Assembly (NCBI GenBank): GCA_003230945.1
Contig: QIHK01000017.1
Span: 1 to 6,064, forward strand
Reading direction: 5' to 3'
Source of the DNA: Candidatus Kaiserbacteria bacterium
GTDB taxonomy: Bacteria; Patescibacteriota; Minisyncoccia; Phycocordibacterales; Phycocordibacteraceae
DNA length: 6,064 nucleotides
A model generated the notes under the pieces. It did not search any database and was not told the origin of the DNA. It worked only from the letters and a program-made list of their open reading frames with translations. A program made the position numbers and the translations under genes. Positions 6,006-6,064 of the stretch are shown one piece after another (positions within the stretch are counted from its first letter, which is position 1; every line of letters begins with the position of its first letter).

Positions 6006-6064
6006 TTATGATCCGAGAATTGTAATTTTTGTTGAGGCGGTATTATTATTTGTATTTGATTCAG
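6006..6064 (-). CDS. C-terminal end of a convergent gene (cut by window edge)
   Basis: On the minus strand one frame is open from the right edge for 18 codons, ESNTNNNTASTKITILGS, then TAA (6008-6006). The stop lies 19 bases before the bidirectional terminator, which is what a convergent gene would need. The Asn/Thr/Ser-rich tail with a final short strand-like segment resembles the end of a secreted or surface protein, but this is too short to assign. A second minus-strand frame is also open here, so the call rests mainly on the terminator context. Confidence 0.45.
   Translation of the reverse strand, partial: ESNTNNNTASTKITILGS

Overview
The window looks like a piece of a small-genome bacterium, most probably a candidate-phyla-radiation (Patescibacteria, Parcubacteria-like) organism. 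The reasons are indirect: both subunits of phenylalanyl-tRNA synthetase are strongly reduced, genes are tightly packed with intergenic gaps of 2 to 72 bases, none of the five visible gene starts has a Shine-Dalgarno sequence, and a membrane-anchored thioredoxin-fold protein and a polytopic glycosyltransferase sit beside housekeeping genes. Stops are TAA and TAG, and TGA is never read in frame as glycine, so the UGA=Gly code of Gracilibacteria/Absconditabacteria is not indicated. The assignment is inference from gene content, not from a phylogeny.

Layout. The left third (1-1862) is a minus-strand pair: a family 2 processive-type glycosyltransferase (1862 down to 624) followed 12 bases later by a membrane-anchored thioredoxin-like protein with a CGEC motif (611 down to the left edge, cut there). 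A 37-base divergent gap separates the glycosyltransferase from the plus-strand pair pheS (1900-2640) and pheT (2643-3815). A 60-base gap carrying an extended -10 promoter leads to gyrB (3876-5933). gyrB ends at a strong bidirectional hairpin terminator (5954-5986). To its right is what appears to be the last 18 codons of a convergent minus-strand gene, cut by the right edge.

How the genes work together. pheS and pheT encode the alpha and beta subunits that charge tRNA-Phe. Here alpha lacks its N-terminal coiled-coil arm, and beta lacks the B2 OB-fold and B3/B4 editing domains, leaving 636 residues in total against roughly 1,100 in an ordinary bacterial enzyme. gyrB supplies the ATPase/TOPRIM subunit of DNA gyrase; gyrA is not in the window. 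The two minus-strand genes act at the cell envelope: one polymerises or transfers sugar at the membrane, the other places a redox-type fold outside it.

The observations most worth following are the miniature, probably editing-free PheRS, a perfect 17-bp inverted repeat inside the glycosyltransferase gene over the catalytic DAD codons, loss of both aminocoumarin-contact arginines in GyrB, and the nearly leaderless pheS start. No mobile element, CRISPR array, rRNA or tRNA gene was seen.
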